The notes: generated by a model from the sequence alone, not told the origin. DNA of 64,000 nt from Rhodococcus yunnanensis NBRC 103083 (GCF_001895005.1 NZ_BCXH01000005.1:62001-126000), one strand, 5' to 3'. Positions 44,748 through 54,362 are shown, numbered from the stretch's first letter. Program-made: numbers and translations.

Positions 44748-47700
44748 CTACTCACTCGCATGGTCCGCCAACCAGGCCGCAACCTGTGTCCGCGAGGTGA
44801 ATCCGAGTTTCGCCAGGATATGTTCCACGTGCCCCTGCGCGGTACGGGGTGAAATGACGAGCCGTTCGGCGATCGCCTGATTGGTCAGACCCTCGGTGAT
44901 CAGGTCCGCGACTTGCCGCTCACGCTTGGTCAGACGCGCCGACCCGTGCGGCTCGCGGTTCGGCGTGTCGGACGCACTCTCGCGCAGTGCGTAGGAGATG
45001 GCCGCGTCCATGTCGAATTGCTGACCTCGGCGGTAGGACGCGTCGAACGCTTTGGTGCCGAGATCTTCCTTTGCGGCCTGCTCGCACTCGTCCTGAAAGT
45101 GGCTCAGCCTGGGATGAATGACCGGGGAACTGCCGAAGGAGCGCGCTACCCCGTCCGCCGCTCCCAACAGCACTGCCGCACGCGATGTCTCCTGTTCGAC
45201 GACGATCCACGCCAGCGCAGCAAGGCTCGATGTCGCGACGCGGGGATTGCCCAACTGTCGCGTCAGTTCCAGCGCCTGTTCGAGGAGCCCGACCGCGCGT
45301 TCGGAATTTCCCTGCCGCCAGACATCGATCGACATCGCCCACAGTGACCGCGAGCGATACATCTTTTCGTCGTACTTCTCGGTGAGTGCGAGGACGCGCT
45401 CGTGACATTCGATCGCCTTGTCCAGCCGGCCGTTCAATCCATGGGCCAATCCCTGCAAATGCATCGCACTCGTCTCGAATGCTCTTTTCCCTTGCGCTCT
45501 GAACTCCGTGATCGCGGACTCGAAGTACTCGGGCGCCTTCGCGATGTCACCGCTGTGCAGTGCAACCGTGCCGTCGGCGTTGGCGATCAAGGCATGCATC
45601 ATCGGGTCGTCGGAATCCGCCGTCAGGGCATGCGCTTCCTCGACGAGGGCGACGCCGGCGAGGTGATCGCCCTGGACGTTGGCCATGGCAGCGGCGCAGC
45701 ACAGTGCGGTGACCCACTCGAGGGAAGGCGGGCCGCTCTTGTGGACGAGCAGTCGCGACAGCCAATGCCGAGCATCGGTGTACAGACCTTGTGAGAGCCC
45801 GAACCAGTACAGATCCGTCACGATGCGCATGCCACACGCAAGATCACCCTCGGCGATGCAGAACGCGAGCGCCTCGCGAAAGTTCGGTCGTTCCCGCTTC
45901 AGCCGGACGATCCAGTCCAGTTGGCGTGGGCCGATCCAGTCTTCCTCCGCTTCGTGTGCGAGTTTCTCGTACCAGTCCCGGTGGCTGCGACGTATGAGCG
46001 CGGTTTCGCCCGCCTCGTCCAATTTTTCGAAACCGTACTGACGGATGGTTTCGAGCATCCGGAACCGCACCACCGAACCCGTCCGCTCCCGGATCAGGAT
46101 CGACTTCTCGGCGAGGGAGGTGAGGGTGTCCAGTAACTCGTCGCGGGTCAGGCCGATGCCGCACACCTCCTCGGCAGCGTCGAGCTCGAACGTCGCGGCG
46201 AACACCGACAGTCGACCCCACACCGATTGCTCCGGGGGAGTGCACAGCTCGTAGCTCCAGTCGATACACAAGCGCAGCGTTTGTTGCCGGCTCGGCGCAT
46301 CCCGGCTGCCACGCGTCAGGAGTGCGTACCGGTCGGTGAGCCGGGCGAGGATCTGCTCCGGCGACATCACCCGCAGCCGAGCCGCCGCCAACTCGATCGG
46401 CAGCGGCAAACCGTCGAGCCGGTTGCAGATCCCGGTCACCGCATCGGAGTTCTCCTCCGTCAGGGTGAACCCGGGAGCCGCAGCGGCAGCACGCTCGATG
46501 AACAGCGTCACCGCGTCGTACTTGGGCACCGATCGCAGCGACTGCCGAATCTCCGGATCGGGAACCGTCAACGGCGGGACGCGGAGCACGGCCTCACCGG
46601 CGATGGCGAGAGCTTCACGGCTGGTGGCCAGTATTCGCAGCCCCGGACAGACCCGCAGCAGCGTCTCGCTCAGCTTCGCGACGCTGGTCACCACGTGTTC
46701 GCAATTGTCGAGGACGAGCAGCAGCTCCCTCGGGGCGAGGAACTCGATCAGTACCTCTCGCAGCGGCCGCAGCGACTGATCCCGCAACCCGACGGCAGCG
46801 CTGACCGCGTCGATCAACGACGACGTGTCTCGCAGCTCCGCCAACTCGACCAGTCGCGCACCGCCCGTGTACTCACGCTGCACCGCCGTCGCGACCCGCA
46901 CCGCCAGACGCGTCTTGCCGACGCCGCCGATCCCGGTCAACGTCACCATCCGCGAACTCGACAGCATGTTCTTCGCCGCAGTGAGTTCCTGCCGACGGCC
47001 GACGAAACTCGTCATCTCGAGCGGAAGGTTTCCGGTGGCGACACCGAGTCCGGATACGGACGCCAACCGCCTGCTCCGAAACGTCGGGTGCCCGAACGTA
47101 GTCCGGTCGTCCGCCGCGTCGTCGCCGGCCTCCACACGCAGGGACATGTCGTCGCCGGTCAGGCCATGGTCCTGTTGTAGCTGCCGTAGCTCGTCACCGA
47201 ATTCTGCGGCAGTGCTCGGACGGTCCTCCGGTTCCCGCGACATCGCACGCGAAATCACGGCCGATGCGTCGTCGGGAATTCCGTGAATACGTAAGTCGGG
47301 CACTGATTGCTGAGTGATACGAAGGAACTGGGCGACGACTTGTTCCCCGCTGCGCCGCTCGAACGCAGCGTGCCCGGTGAGGGCGCTGAACACGGTTGCG
47401 CCGAGGCTGTAGACGTCGGACACCGGGGTCGGCGGGTTGCCGGCGAGCACCTCGGGCGCGGTGTACGCGGGCGAGCCGGTGACAGCGCCGCTGGTTGTCT
47501 GGAAGCCGCCGGTGATGTGCGCGATGCCGAAATCCGCCAACTCCGGCTCGCCGTAATCGGTGAGCAGGATGTTGGCGGGCTTGATGTCTCGATGAAGGAT
47601 GCCGAGTCGGTGCGACGTCTCGACCGCACCCGCGATCTTCACCCCGATCCGTAGCGCCTCGTCGAAAGGCAGCGGACCGTCGCGGCGGATCAGCGTATCG

Positions 47701-48026
47701 ACCGAATCCTTCTGGTGATACGGCATCACGATGAACGGGCGACCGGTTCCCGTCTCGCCGACCTGCAGAATGCTGACGATGTTCGGGTGGCCGGTCAGCC
47801 GACCCATCGCCCGCTGCTCCCGGAAGAAGCGGGCCCGGTTCTCCTCGTCGAGTTCGACGGTCAGAATCTTGACCGCGACGGTACGAGAAAGCTCTTCCTG
47901 GACGCACCGATACACCACACCGAACCCGCCGTGGCCTATCTCCTCAGCACTGGCGAAGCCGAGACCCTCCAACTCGGCCGCTGGTGACGGACATCGTTGC
48001 GTGTCACGTGGATCGTCTGGACACAT
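44748..48026 (-). CDS. Ser/Thr protein kinase - ATPase - LuxR fusion regulator (PknK-like)
   Basis: 1092 residues from ATG 48026; an upstream frame runs into the repeat array and is not used. N-terminal Hanks kinase: IGHGGFGVVY, Lys 53 in AVKIL, HRDIKPAN with catalytic Asp 147, DFGIAH, and GSPAYTAPEVL in the activation loop. Next an AAA/NB-ARC-type ATPase (SFVGRRQELTAAKNML, TLTGIGGVGKTRLAV Walker A, LLLVLDNCEH Walker B), a helical TPR-like region, and a C-terminal LuxR HTH (LTKRERQVADLITEGLTNQ, then ISPRTAQGHVEHILAKLGF). Size and order match M. tuberculosis PknK (about 1110 aa), a kinase-controlled transcription regulator. Its targets here are unknown; the flanking genes on the same strand are an MFS exporter and a hydrolase. 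Confidence 0.92.
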   Translation of the reverse strand: MCPDDPRDTQRCPSPAAELEGLGFASAEEIGHGGFGVVYRCVQEELSRTVAVKILTVELDEENRARFFREQRAMGRLTGHPNIVSILQVGETGTGRPFIVMPYHQKDSVDTLIRRDGPLPFDEALRIGVKIAGAVETSHRLGILHRDIKPANILLTDYGEPELADFGIAHITGGFQTTSGAVTGSPAYTAPEVLAGNPPTPVSDVYSLGATVFSALTGHAAFERRSGEQVVAQFLRITQQSVPDLRIHGIPDDASAVISRAMSREPEDRPSTAAEFGDELRQLQQDHGLTGDDMSLRVEAGDDAADDRTTFGHPTFRSRRLASVSGLGVATGNLPLEMTSFVGRRQELTAAKNMLSSSRMVTLTGIGGVGKTRLAVRVATAVQREYTGGARLVELAELRDTSSLIDAVSAAVGLRDQSLRPLREVLIEFLAPRELLLVLDNCEHVVTSVAKLSETLLRVCPGLRILATSREALAIAGEAVLRVPPLTVPDPEIRQSLRSVPKYDAVTLFIERAAAAAPGFTLTEENSDAVTGICNRLDGLPLPIELAAARLRVMSPEQILARLTDRYALLTRGSRDAPSRQQTLRLCIDWSYELCTPPEQSVWGRLSVFAATFELDAAEEVCGIGLTRDELLDTLTSLAEKSILIRERTGSVVRFRMLETIRQYGFEKLDEAGETALIRRSHRDWYEKLAHEAEEDWIGPRQLDWIVRLKRERPNFREALAFCIAEGDLACGMRIVTDLYWFGLSQGLYTDARHWLSRLLVHKSGPPSLEWVTALCCAAAMANVQGDHLAGVALVEEAHALTADSDDPMMHALIANADGTVALHSGDIAKAPEYFESAITEFRAQGKRAFETSAMHLQGLAHGLNGRLDKAIECHERVLALTEKYDEKMYRSRSLWAMSIDVWRQGNSERAVGLLEQALELTRQLGNPRVATSSLAALAWIVVEQETSRAAVLLGAADGVARSFGSSPVIHPRLSHFQDECEQAAKEDLGTKAFDASYRRGQQFDMDAAISYALRESASDTPNREPHGSARLTKRERQVADLITEGLTNQAIAERLVISPRTAQGHVEHILAKLGFTSRTQVAAWLADHASE

Positions 48027-48415
48027 CGGACGGCTGCTCACTCCGTCGGCGTGTAGTTCCCCACGTCGGTCCCGGCGGCACGACCGGCGCGGATGCGGCG
48101 CGGGCCAACGCCGCTGCGCCGTAGTTCCATGGTAGGCCTCGGGCGGCTCCGATGCCCGTGCCCCCCCGTTACGCAAATGCACGTGCGTTTGCGGGAAGGG
48201 TGGGGTTTTCCTGGGCGGCTTCGACGCCCGTGCCCCCGGTTACGCAAATGCACGTGCGTTTGCGTGGGTGGTGGGGTTTTCCTGGGTGGCTTCGACGCCC
48301 GTGCCCCCGGTTGCGCAAATGCACGTGCGTTTGCGTGGGTGGTGGGGTTTTTCGTGGGCTACTACGCAAATGCACGTGCGTTTGTGGGAGGGGTGGGGTT
48401 TTTCCTGGGCGGCTC
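48027..48415. other. Intergenic region holding palindrome array 1
   Basis: Between the MFS stop (48416) and the kinase-regulator start (48026), both minus strand. Apart from the array at 48173-48386, nothing recognisable; promoter of the regulator gene probably lies in 48030-48160. Confidence 0.5.
48173..48386. repeat. Palindrome array 1: four copies of a 22-bp CACGTG-centred near-palindrome
   Basis: Copies at 48173-48194, 48243-48264, 48314-48335 and 48365-48386, start-to-start 70, 71 and 51 bases. Each has left arm CGCAAATGCAC and right arm GTGCGTTTGCG (last copy ends TTTGTG). Spacers share GTGGGTGGTGGGGTTTTCC and GGCTTCGACGCCCGTGCCCC, so they are not unique spacers. The array begins 29 bases after the stop of the MFS gene. 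Confidence 0.9.
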
Positions 48416-49891
48416 CTACACGGGCACCGGGTCGGCCGACTCGTCGTCCTCGGTGACGCGATCCTTGGACAGCATGAAGTATGCGGCGACGAGTGCGCAG
48501 GCGAATGCGATTGCAGCAGCATAGAATCCGACGGCGATGGCGTCGGCCGCGCTGTCGATCACCTGCTGGGCAGGGTTCTGGGCCGCATGAGCGGCGGTCG
48601 TTCCGTGGTGTTCACGCGAGAGTACGATCGCGCCGATGATCGCGACTCCGAGTGTGCCGCCCAGCTGACGGACGGTCTGGACTATGCCCGAGGCCTGCGC
48701 TCGCGCCGACGCGTCGACCCTGCCGAGAGCATCGGTGTTGACCGGGGAGAAGACCAATCCGAGGCCGAAGCCGGTGATGATCATGCCGGGGATCTGCTGT
48801 GGGTAGGACAGTGCGTGCAGCGTCGTCGCCCACACCGCAACACCAACGGTGGAGATGAGCAGCCCCGCCAGAACGGGCCCTCGAACGCCGGCTCGGTCGT
48901 ACCAGCGTCCGGCGATCTGCGCCCCGGCCGCGATGGGGAGAATCAACGGCAATGCGGCGATACCTGCTTGCATCGGGCTGTAATTCAACAGGTCCTGAAC
49001 GTAGAGGGTCGAGTACAGCACGATCGCGAGAAGCCCGAACTGGCTCGCGAACAACACGACGATGTTTCCGCTGAACGCCCGCTGCAAGAACAGTTTCACG
49101 TCGACGAGGGGATCGGAGGAACGAACCTGGCTGATGACGAACACGGTGGTGATCGCGATCCCGGCGGCAAGGAGTCCGAGAGTTTTGGCCGAGCCCCACG
49201 TCCACTGACTCGACTGCTGCACCGCGTACACCGTCAGTGCGATGCCGACGATCATGAGCACCGCCGAGATCGGCCGAATGGTGATGGATTTCTGGCGGGT
49301 GTTGTCGGGCCGTGCGAACGCGACCAGTGCCAGCGCTGCCAGACCGACCGGCACGTTCAGCCAGAACACCGCCCGCCAGCTGACCCATTCGGTGAGCGCT
49401 CCGCCGAGCAGCGGGCCGACGGCGAGGAATATCTGGCTGACCCCGACGTAGATTCCCATCGCCTTGCCCCGCACCGACAGCGGAAATGCAGCCATGACGA
49501 CCGTCGCGCTGACCGGCATCATCAACGCCGCACCGATGCCCTGAACAGACCTCGCCGCGATGATCCATTCCTGGCCGATGGACCCCGATGGTGCAAAACC
49601 GCACAGCGCAGAGGCAATGAAAAAGATGACGACGCCGACGCGGAACGCGGTGACCGGACCGATCTTGGCACCCAGCTTCCCGCCGAGAGCGACCATCGCC
49701 GCCATGGCGAGGACATAGGCGTTGACGACCCACTGCTGTCCCGACGCCGACAGCGGAAGGTCCCGGGTCATCGTCGGCAGAGCCACGGTCACAACGGTCT
49801 GGTCGAGCATGATCATGGACAGGCTGCCGGTCATGGCGATGAGCGTCAGCCAACTCTTCCGGGTCGGTGAGCGTGTGTCGGGACTGGACAT
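48416..49891 (-). CDS. MFS transporter, DHA2 family (14-TM drug/proton antiporter type)
   Basis: 491 residues from ATG 49891 with GCGAGG upstream. Multiple hydrophobic segments; MIMLDQTVVTVALPTMTRDL is motif D1 of the 14-helix DHA2 group, RSVQGIGAALMMPVSATVVMAAFP is motif C-like, and WRAVFWLNVPVGLAAL follows. Probably exports a toxic compound or a metabolite by proton antiport. No adjacent TetR gene; it is followed by palindrome array 1 and preceded by the CocE-type hydrolase gene, both minus strand. Confidence 0.9.
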   Translation of the reverse strand: MSSPDTRSPTRKSWLTLIAMTGSLSMIMLDQTVVTVALPTMTRDLPLSASGQQWVVNAYVLAMAAMVALGGKLGAKIGPVTAFRVGVVIFFIASALCGFAPSGSIGQEWIIAARSVQGIGAALMMPVSATVVMAAFPLSVRGKAMGIYVGVSQIFLAVGPLLGGALTEWVSWRAVFWLNVPVGLAALALVAFARPDNTRQKSITIRPISAVLMIVGIALTVYAVQQSSQWTWGSAKTLGLLAAGIAITTVFVISQVRSSDPLVDVKLFLQRAFSGNIVVLFASQFGLLAIVLYSTLYVQDLLNYSPMQAGIAALPLILPIAAGAQIAGRWYDRAGVRGPVLAGLLISTVGVAVWATTLHALSYPQQIPGMIITGFGLGLVFSPVNTDALGRVDASARAQASGIVQTVRQLGGTLGVAIIGAIVLSREHHGTTAAHAAQNPAQQVIDSAADAIAVGFYAAAIAFACALVAAYFMLSKDRVTEDDESADPVPV

Positions 49892-49987
49892 CAATGCCTC
49901 GCTTCAAGTGTCGACGGTGTGCTCATGTAGTTCAGTCGAGGATGCCCACGAATTGCTCACAAGATCAGGGTGATCTTTGTGCGCATC

Positions 49988-51694
49988 TCAGCGCCCGATG
50001 ACGGGTACCAGTAGGCGAGAGCGATGTGCGTCGCCCCAGTGCAGGGTGCATCGTCCGCTCCGGCGGGCCGCGTACTTGGCCGGCATCGCGCCGGTCAGCG
50101 GGTTGGTCGGCCACATCCAACGACCTGCGACGACGAGACGCAGCTGCTCCCCGGCCCGGAACAACGTCGCCGACGGCCCGAGCGGAATGTCGACCTGCAC
50201 GATCTCGCCCGCAGTCAGCGGCTCACGCCGATCGTAGGTCGGGACCGGTGCGAAGAGCGTCGATGCACCCTCGTCGAGGTGACGCACCGACGCGCGCATC
50301 CAGCCCGTCGCGACTCGGTCACGGCCGAAGCCGTACGACCCCTCGAACGGCACGTACCGCGAGCCCTGCCACTTCTCGACTCCGACGAACAAGTCGACGT
50401 CGTCCGCGTCCTCGACCGAGACGAACAGCCGCAGCGCTGTCGGGCCGGTCAGCTCGGTGTCCTCGTCGAAGGTGTAGCCGAGTTTGACGCCGTCCTTCTT
50501 CGGATCGAACGTGATCGAGCCCGATGACGACGCAGGTAGCGTCGACAGCCCGTCGTCGGTGAGAAAGAGGGAGGTCCAGATGGTGTTCGCCGGCGGCCAC
50601 TGCGACTCGTCGCGAACCTCGACGATCCGGTCGCGGCTTTCGCGAACCTCCAAACGCACTGTCGGCAACACAGGTTGGGATGCGTCGTTCTTCAGATGCC
50701 GTGCAAGAAAAGATGTTTGGGATCGTTGCGCCTCGGCAGAGTAGAAGGTCGCCCACTTTCCGCCGCGGTGCGTATAGACATGCGGTTCGGACGAGGTGAT
50801 GGATTCGAAGGCACGAAACGACCCGCGACTGTGCAGGTTGTTGTCGGAGAAGCTGCCGCAGATGAGGGCTGGCACATCGATGGCCTTCAGATCGGGGACC
50901 AGAGACTGCCAGAAGTCGTCGCGCAGGGGGTGTTCGGTGTTCTTGGTGCCGATGTCGAAGGCGAGTCGGTTGTTCTTGACGCCCTTCGACCACATCTTCA
51001 CGAATCCCGTTTCCTGAATTCCGCCGGGACGGAACAGTTCTCGGTACGCGTCGGTGAAGCCCTCCCACGGGACGATCGCCCCCAGGTGCGGCGGCTTCAG
51101 AGCGGCGGCCTTCCACTGTGAGATCGCGAGATACGAGACGCCGATCATACCGACCGCGCCTGTGCTCCAGGGCTGTTGGGCGGCCCACTCGATGAGGTCG
51201 TGGACGTCCTCGCCTTCCTGATCGGCGAACGGGGAGCCGACGCCCTCCGACGTCCCGCATCCACGAAGATCCGCGTTGACGACGACGTAACCCTCGGCGG
51301 TCCAGAATGCGGGGTCCGGAGCCTCCCATCCGGTGAGCGACGAGAACCGGATCGGTCCGCTCTGGCGAAGAACCTTGTACTGGAACGGAAGTGCATATCC
51401 GCGTCCGGAACGCTTACGTGCCGGGAGATTGTCCTTGCCGTACGGGTGCGCACACAGCAGCACAGGGAACGGGCCGTCGCCTGTTGGCCGGTACACGTTC
51501 GCTCGCAACACGGTTCCGTCGCGGGTGACGATCTCGGCGTCGTTCTCGATGACGATCGATCCCGGTGCGGGCTCGAACACCTCGACCGGCGGGCGGGCGA
51601 TACCGCGCAGGCGGGTGAGGGCATAGGCGGCCGCACCTGGGCGGCTCCAGGGCCGGTCGTGGGCGGGCGCGTGCGCCGGTGTTCGGCTGGCCAT
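49988..51694 (-). CDS. CocE/NonD-family hydrolase (X-Pro dipeptidyl-peptidase S15-like)
   Basis: 568 residues from ATG 51694 (GGAG about 7 bases upstream). Alpha/beta-hydrolase part: GDGPFPVLLCAHPYGKDN, YVVVNADLRGCGTSEG, GAVGMIGVSYLAISQW with the nucleophile Ser of GxSYxA, and WEGFTDAYRELF; the C-terminal jelly-roll begins after residue 370 (TALRLFVSVEDADDVDLFVGVEKW, seen as LFVSVEDADDVDLFV). Members cleave esters or amides such as cocaine, cephalosporins or dipeptides. No signal peptide, so cytoplasmic. The native substrate is unknown. A longer frame to 52201 is created by palindrome array 2. Confidence 0.9.
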   Translation of the reverse strand: MASRTPAHAPAHDRPWSRPGAAAYALTRLRGIARPPVEVFEPAPGSIVIENDAEIVTRDGTVLRANVYRPTGDGPFPVLLCAHPYGKDNLPARKRSGRGYALPFQYKVLRQSGPIRFSSLTGWEAPDPAFWTAEGYVVVNADLRGCGTSEGVGSPFADQEGEDVHDLIEWAAQQPWSTGAVGMIGVSYLAISQWKAAALKPPHLGAIVPWEGFTDAYRELFRPGGIQETGFVKMWSKGVKNNRLAFDIGTKNTEHPLRDDFWQSLVPDLKAIDVPALICGSFSDNNLHSRGSFRAFESITSSEPHVYTHRGGKWATFYSAEAQRSQTSFLARHLKNDASQPVLPTVRLEVRESRDRIVEVRDESQWPPANTIWTSLFLTDDGLSTLPASSSGSITFDPKKDGVKLGYTFDEDTELTGPTALRLFVSVEDADDVDLFVGVEKWQGSRYVPFEGSYGFGRDRVATGWMRASVRHLDEGASTLFAPVPTYDRREPLTAGEIVQVDIPLGPSATLFRAGEQLRLVVAGRWMWPTNPLTGAMPAKYAARRSGRCTLHWGDAHRSRLLVPVIGR

Positions 51695-51724
51695 GGACAG
51701 CTCCTGTTCTGGACTGGGTGTTCC

Positions 51725-51952
51725 CGCAAACGCACGTGCGTTTGCGTGGGTGGTGGGGGTTTGGGCTGGGTGTTCCCGCAAATGCATGTGCGTTTGTGTG
51801 GGTGGTGGGGCTGGACCTGGCCGTGTACGCAAATGCACGTGCGTTTGTATAGGTGGTGGGGGTTTGCCTGGGTGTTCCCGCAAATGCACGTGCGTTTGTG
51901 TGGGTGGTGGGGCTTGGGCCTGGGTGTTCCCGCAAATGCACGTGCGTTTGCG
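51725..51952. repeat. Palindrome array 2: five copies at a 51-52-bp period
   Basis: Copies at 51725-51746 (perfect palindrome, left arm CGCAAACGCAC), 51777-51798, 51828-51849, 51879-51900 and 51931-51952; start-to-start 52, 51, 51 and 52. Later copies have left arm CGCAAATGCAC (one has CATGTG in the centre) and right arms ending TTTGTG, TTTGTA or TTTGCG. Spacers are near-identical G-rich DNA (GTGGGTGGTGGGG and CTGGGTGTTCC). The last copy ends 31 bases from the carotenoid oxygenase stop, downstream of it. Confidence 0.92.
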
Positions 51953-51983
51953 TAAGGGGGCGGGGGCGGGAGAGGAGGCGGGG

Positions 51984-53387
51984 TTAGGGGGCTCCGAGCC
52001 ACGACCCGTGCAGGCCGGCGGGTACGCGGATGGGCAGTTCGACGGTGGCGAGGGGGCCGTCCGCGGGATTGTCGGCGTCGAGGAGGTAGAACCGCGAGCG
52101 GAGGTCGACCGGATCGGTCCCGATTGCTCCCCAGTAGTCGTGCTCGGCGCCGGGGATGTAGATCGGTTCGCCGATCGCGACGCCCGGTGTCCACGCGACA
52201 TCCGTGCCTGCGCGCAGGTCGTGGAACCACAGGCTGTCCAGATCCCCCGAGTCGGATTCGGCTTTGCCGACGGTCGCGATCCGGTCGTGTTGCTCGGTCA
52301 GCAACCGGTCGTCGACGCGGGGGAACTCGAGGCCGGAACGTTCCCCGATCCGAGTACGCGTGATCGCACCGGAGACCGGATTGCATGTGGCCCTTGTCAA
52401 TGCCGAAGTATTCGGCGTCGCCGAGTGCGCGAACCCGCCCGGATAGACATGTTCGACGTAATCGACGGTGACCGTCCCGTCGGGGTTGTCGAATGCGTTG
52501 GCGAAGTGCCACACCCAGAAGGGCTCGGTGTCGATCCAGCGCACCGCGGATCCGTCGCGCGGAATCAGCGCGATGCGTGTGCCTCGCTCGGGTTCCCACG
52601 ACAGCAGCGATCCGCCTCGCATGACCGCAGCGAAATCGAAGACCAGCGGATTCGCGAAGAGCACCACGTACTTCTTGGTCAACGCCATGTCGTGAATCAT
52701 CAGCGGAGCATCGAGCCCGGTCACCGGCGTCGGCGTGCGCAGTGCCGTGCCGACGGCGCCGACGACGGACCACGTCAGATACGGCGCCTCGAGTGAATAG
52801 GTGAACAGCACCAGTTCACCGGTACGCGGGTCGGTCTTCGGGTGAGCGGTACTGCCGACGAGCATCGCCCCGTCGCAGTCCTCGGTGCCGAGCGTCGCCA
52901 GCGAAATCGGGTCGATGCGGTACGGCTTGTCGGACTCCTGCATCGCCATCAGCCGACCCGCATGCTCGACGATGTTGATGTCGGGGAGCGCCCGCGTCGT
53001 ATTGGCAAGCGTGTCGCCGACGACCGATGCAGGCGGGGTGTATCCATCGGTCAGACCGGACCAGATGACCTCGCCGCGTTGCTCTTCCAGCTCCACCATC
53101 GGAGTTCGGACGAAGCGATTGCTGTACGACGCGCGGCCGCCTGCAAGGGTGATGCGGTGCAGCATCCCGTCGCCGTCGAGGGGATAGACGAACGAACCGA
53201 TGGGATCGAAACGCGGGTTGGGACCGTTGCGCAGATAACTGCCTGCCAGGTCGTCGGGAATCTCGCCGGTGACCTCGAGATCTGCGACGTCGACCTCGTC
53301 GCGCTGCGGGGCGTACACCCCCGTCAGGTGCGGGTTGCGCGAGAGATCGACGGGTTGGGGACGGTGTGGATCGGTCGTCACGGTCAT
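51984..53387 (-). CDS. Carotenoid cleavage oxygenase family protein (RPE65/lignostilbene dioxygenase-like)
   Basis: 467 residues. Non-haem iron dioxygenase of the seven-bladed propeller family: YLRNGPNPRFDP, YPLDGDGMLHRI, and four candidate iron ligands, His 182 (TAHPKTD), His 232 (MIHDMALTKK), His 294 (WHFANAFD) and His 460 (GLHGSW). Length fits bacterial apocarotenoid- or stilbene-cleaving enzymes. Substrate undetermined. GGAG precedes ATG 53387, which overlaps the stop of the upstream membrane-protein gene, so the two are co-translated. Confidence 0.93.
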   Translation of the reverse strand: MTVTTDPHRPQPVDLSRNPHLTGVYAPQRDEVDVADLEVTGEIPDDLAGSYLRNGPNPRFDPIGSFVYPLDGDGMLHRITLAGGRASYSNRFVRTPMVELEEQRGEVIWSGLTDGYTPPASVVGDTLANTTRALPDINIVEHAGRLMAMQESDKPYRIDPISLATLGTEDCDGAMLVGSTAHPKTDPRTGELVLFTYSLEAPYLTWSVVGAVGTALRTPTPVTGLDAPLMIHDMALTKKYVVLFANPLVFDFAAVMRGGSLLSWEPERGTRIALIPRDGSAVRWIDTEPFWVWHFANAFDNPDGTVTVDYVEHVYPGGFAHSATPNTSALTRATCNPVSGAITRTRIGERSGLEFPRVDDRLLTEQHDRIATVGKAESDSGDLDSLWFHDLRAGTDVAWTPGVAIGEPIYIPGAEHDYWGAIGTDPVDLRSRFYLLDADNPADGPLATVELPIRVPAGLHGSWLGAP

Positions 53388-54025
53388 GCGCTCTCCCTCG
53401 AGTTCTGGACGGCGTCGCGGCTCGCCCTGTCAGGATAAGTGTTGGTGAGGTGAATCATGGCCGCAATCAACAGGATCGGGACGGCCCAGTTGAGGAAGAA
53501 ATCGAGCAGATACGGGCTGTCGGTGCCGGAGGCGTGCGCGTCGAGAGCAGTCACGAGCACCGCCGACACTCCCATGACAGTGATGGCGACGCCCCACGAT
53601 GCCGACAGAACGAAATTGATCCGCCGGAACAACGGGGACGACCAGTACTCCTCGGGGGTGGATCGTTTTGCGTACTCGGCTGTGAACGGGCGCACGGATG
53701 CGGTCGCGAGCAGAACAAGACCGAGTACGACGCCGACGAGCGGGCGACCCCAGTCGAACAACCACTGGTCGACGCCTTGATCGCCGATGAAGCCGACGAC
53801 CGCGATCAGCGTGAACAGGACCAACGAGTAGATGTCCATCTGGGTGGGGCTGCCCGTTCGTCGACCTCGGATCACGAAGACGAGTCCGATGAACGCGGCC
53901 AGGAGTGCGCTCCACGCGACGCCGTCGGCAGCCGTTCGCTGAGCGACGAGGGTGAACGCGATCCACGGGATGAAGCCGGTGAAGATCGCCAACGGGTTGA
54001 GATTCTTTGCAGCGGTCTCGGACAC
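53384..54025 (-). CDS. Multi-pass membrane protein, unknown function
   Basis: 213 residues from GTG 54025, with AAGGAAG upstream on the minus strand. Six or so hydrophobic segments, e.g. IFTGFIPWIAFTLVA and SLVLFTLIAVVGFIGDQGVD. A motif PFTAEYAKRSTPEEYWSSPLFRRIN lies between helices, and the divergent gene at 54614 has the same pattern (PFTEQYARDSVDPRYWGSPVFR), so the two are paralogues. Sits between a small secreted protein gene and the carotenoid oxygenase; a role in membrane pigment or lipid metabolism is only positional inference. Confidence 0.82.
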   Translation of the reverse strand: MSETAAKNLNPLAIFTGFIPWIAFTLVAQRTAADGVAWSALLAAFIGLVFVIRGRRTGSPTQMDIYSLVLFTLIAVVGFIGDQGVDQWLFDWGRPLVGVVLGLVLLATASVRPFTAEYAKRSTPEEYWSSPLFRRINFVLSASWGVAITVMGVSAVLVTALDAHASGTDSPYLLDFFLNWAVPILLIAAMIHLTNTYPDRASRDAVQNSRESA

Positions 54026-54053
54026 GAAAGTTTCTTCCTTCTGAGGGGGTGAT

Positions 54054-54362
54054 TCAGCGAATGATGTTGTGGGGAACCAGATCACCGATGTTGAGCGGCG
54101 GCAGCACGCGCACACCGACCATGATGGCGTCGCAGATCAGCGCGGTCGGAGCGCCGGTGGTACACACGTAGTTGTCGAGCTTGTCCCAGTTATCGCAGAA
54201 CCCTTCGAAACAGAAGGTGAGGCCGTCGCGGCTCTCACTCCACGGCGGCCCGCTTGGCTTCTGGTTGTCCACCGGGTCGGCGGACGCGATGGCGGTCGAC
54301 CCGATCAGCGCGGTCGCTGCGAAGGCTCCGGTCACCAGGACGCGTGCAACTGTCTTGTACAT
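54054..54362 (-). CDS. Small secreted protein
   Basis: 102 residues from ATG 54362 (GGAG just upstream). Signal peptide LVTGAFAATALIGSTAIASA with likely cleavage before DPVDNQ. The mature part has four Cys (TFCFEGFCDNW, NYVCTTG, ALICDAI), probably two disulphides, and ends VPHNIIR. Unrecognised. A longer frame to 54596 is rejected because it lacks a ribosome site and buries the signal peptide. Probably first gene of the operon leading to the carotenoid oxygenase. Confidence 0.72.
   Translation of the reverse strand: MYKTVARVLVTGAFAATALIGSTAIASADPVDNQKPSGPPWSESRDGLTFCFEGFCDNWDKLDNYVCTTGAPTALICDAIMVGVRVLPPLNIGDLVPHNIIR

Noticed and set aside
48027-48182. N-terminal extension of the kinase-LuxR regulator
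   Set aside because: It begins inside palindrome array 1 and has no similarity to a kinase N-terminus; ATG 48026 is a better start, although its ribosome site is weak.
48152-49870. Long plus-strand frame reading through array 1 and opposite the MFS gene
   Set aside because: The start lies in the repeat and the rest is the antisense shadow of the exporter; no domain or ribosome site.
51725-51952. CRISPR array
   Set aside because: Repeats are regular at 51-52 bases, but the spacers are near-identical G-rich DNA instead of unique sequences, the repeat is a 22-bp palindrome, and no cas genes are present.
51695-52201. N-terminal extension of the CocE-type hydrolase
   Set aside because: The extra residues are translated palindrome-array DNA; ATG 51694 has a proper ribosome site and fits the family start.
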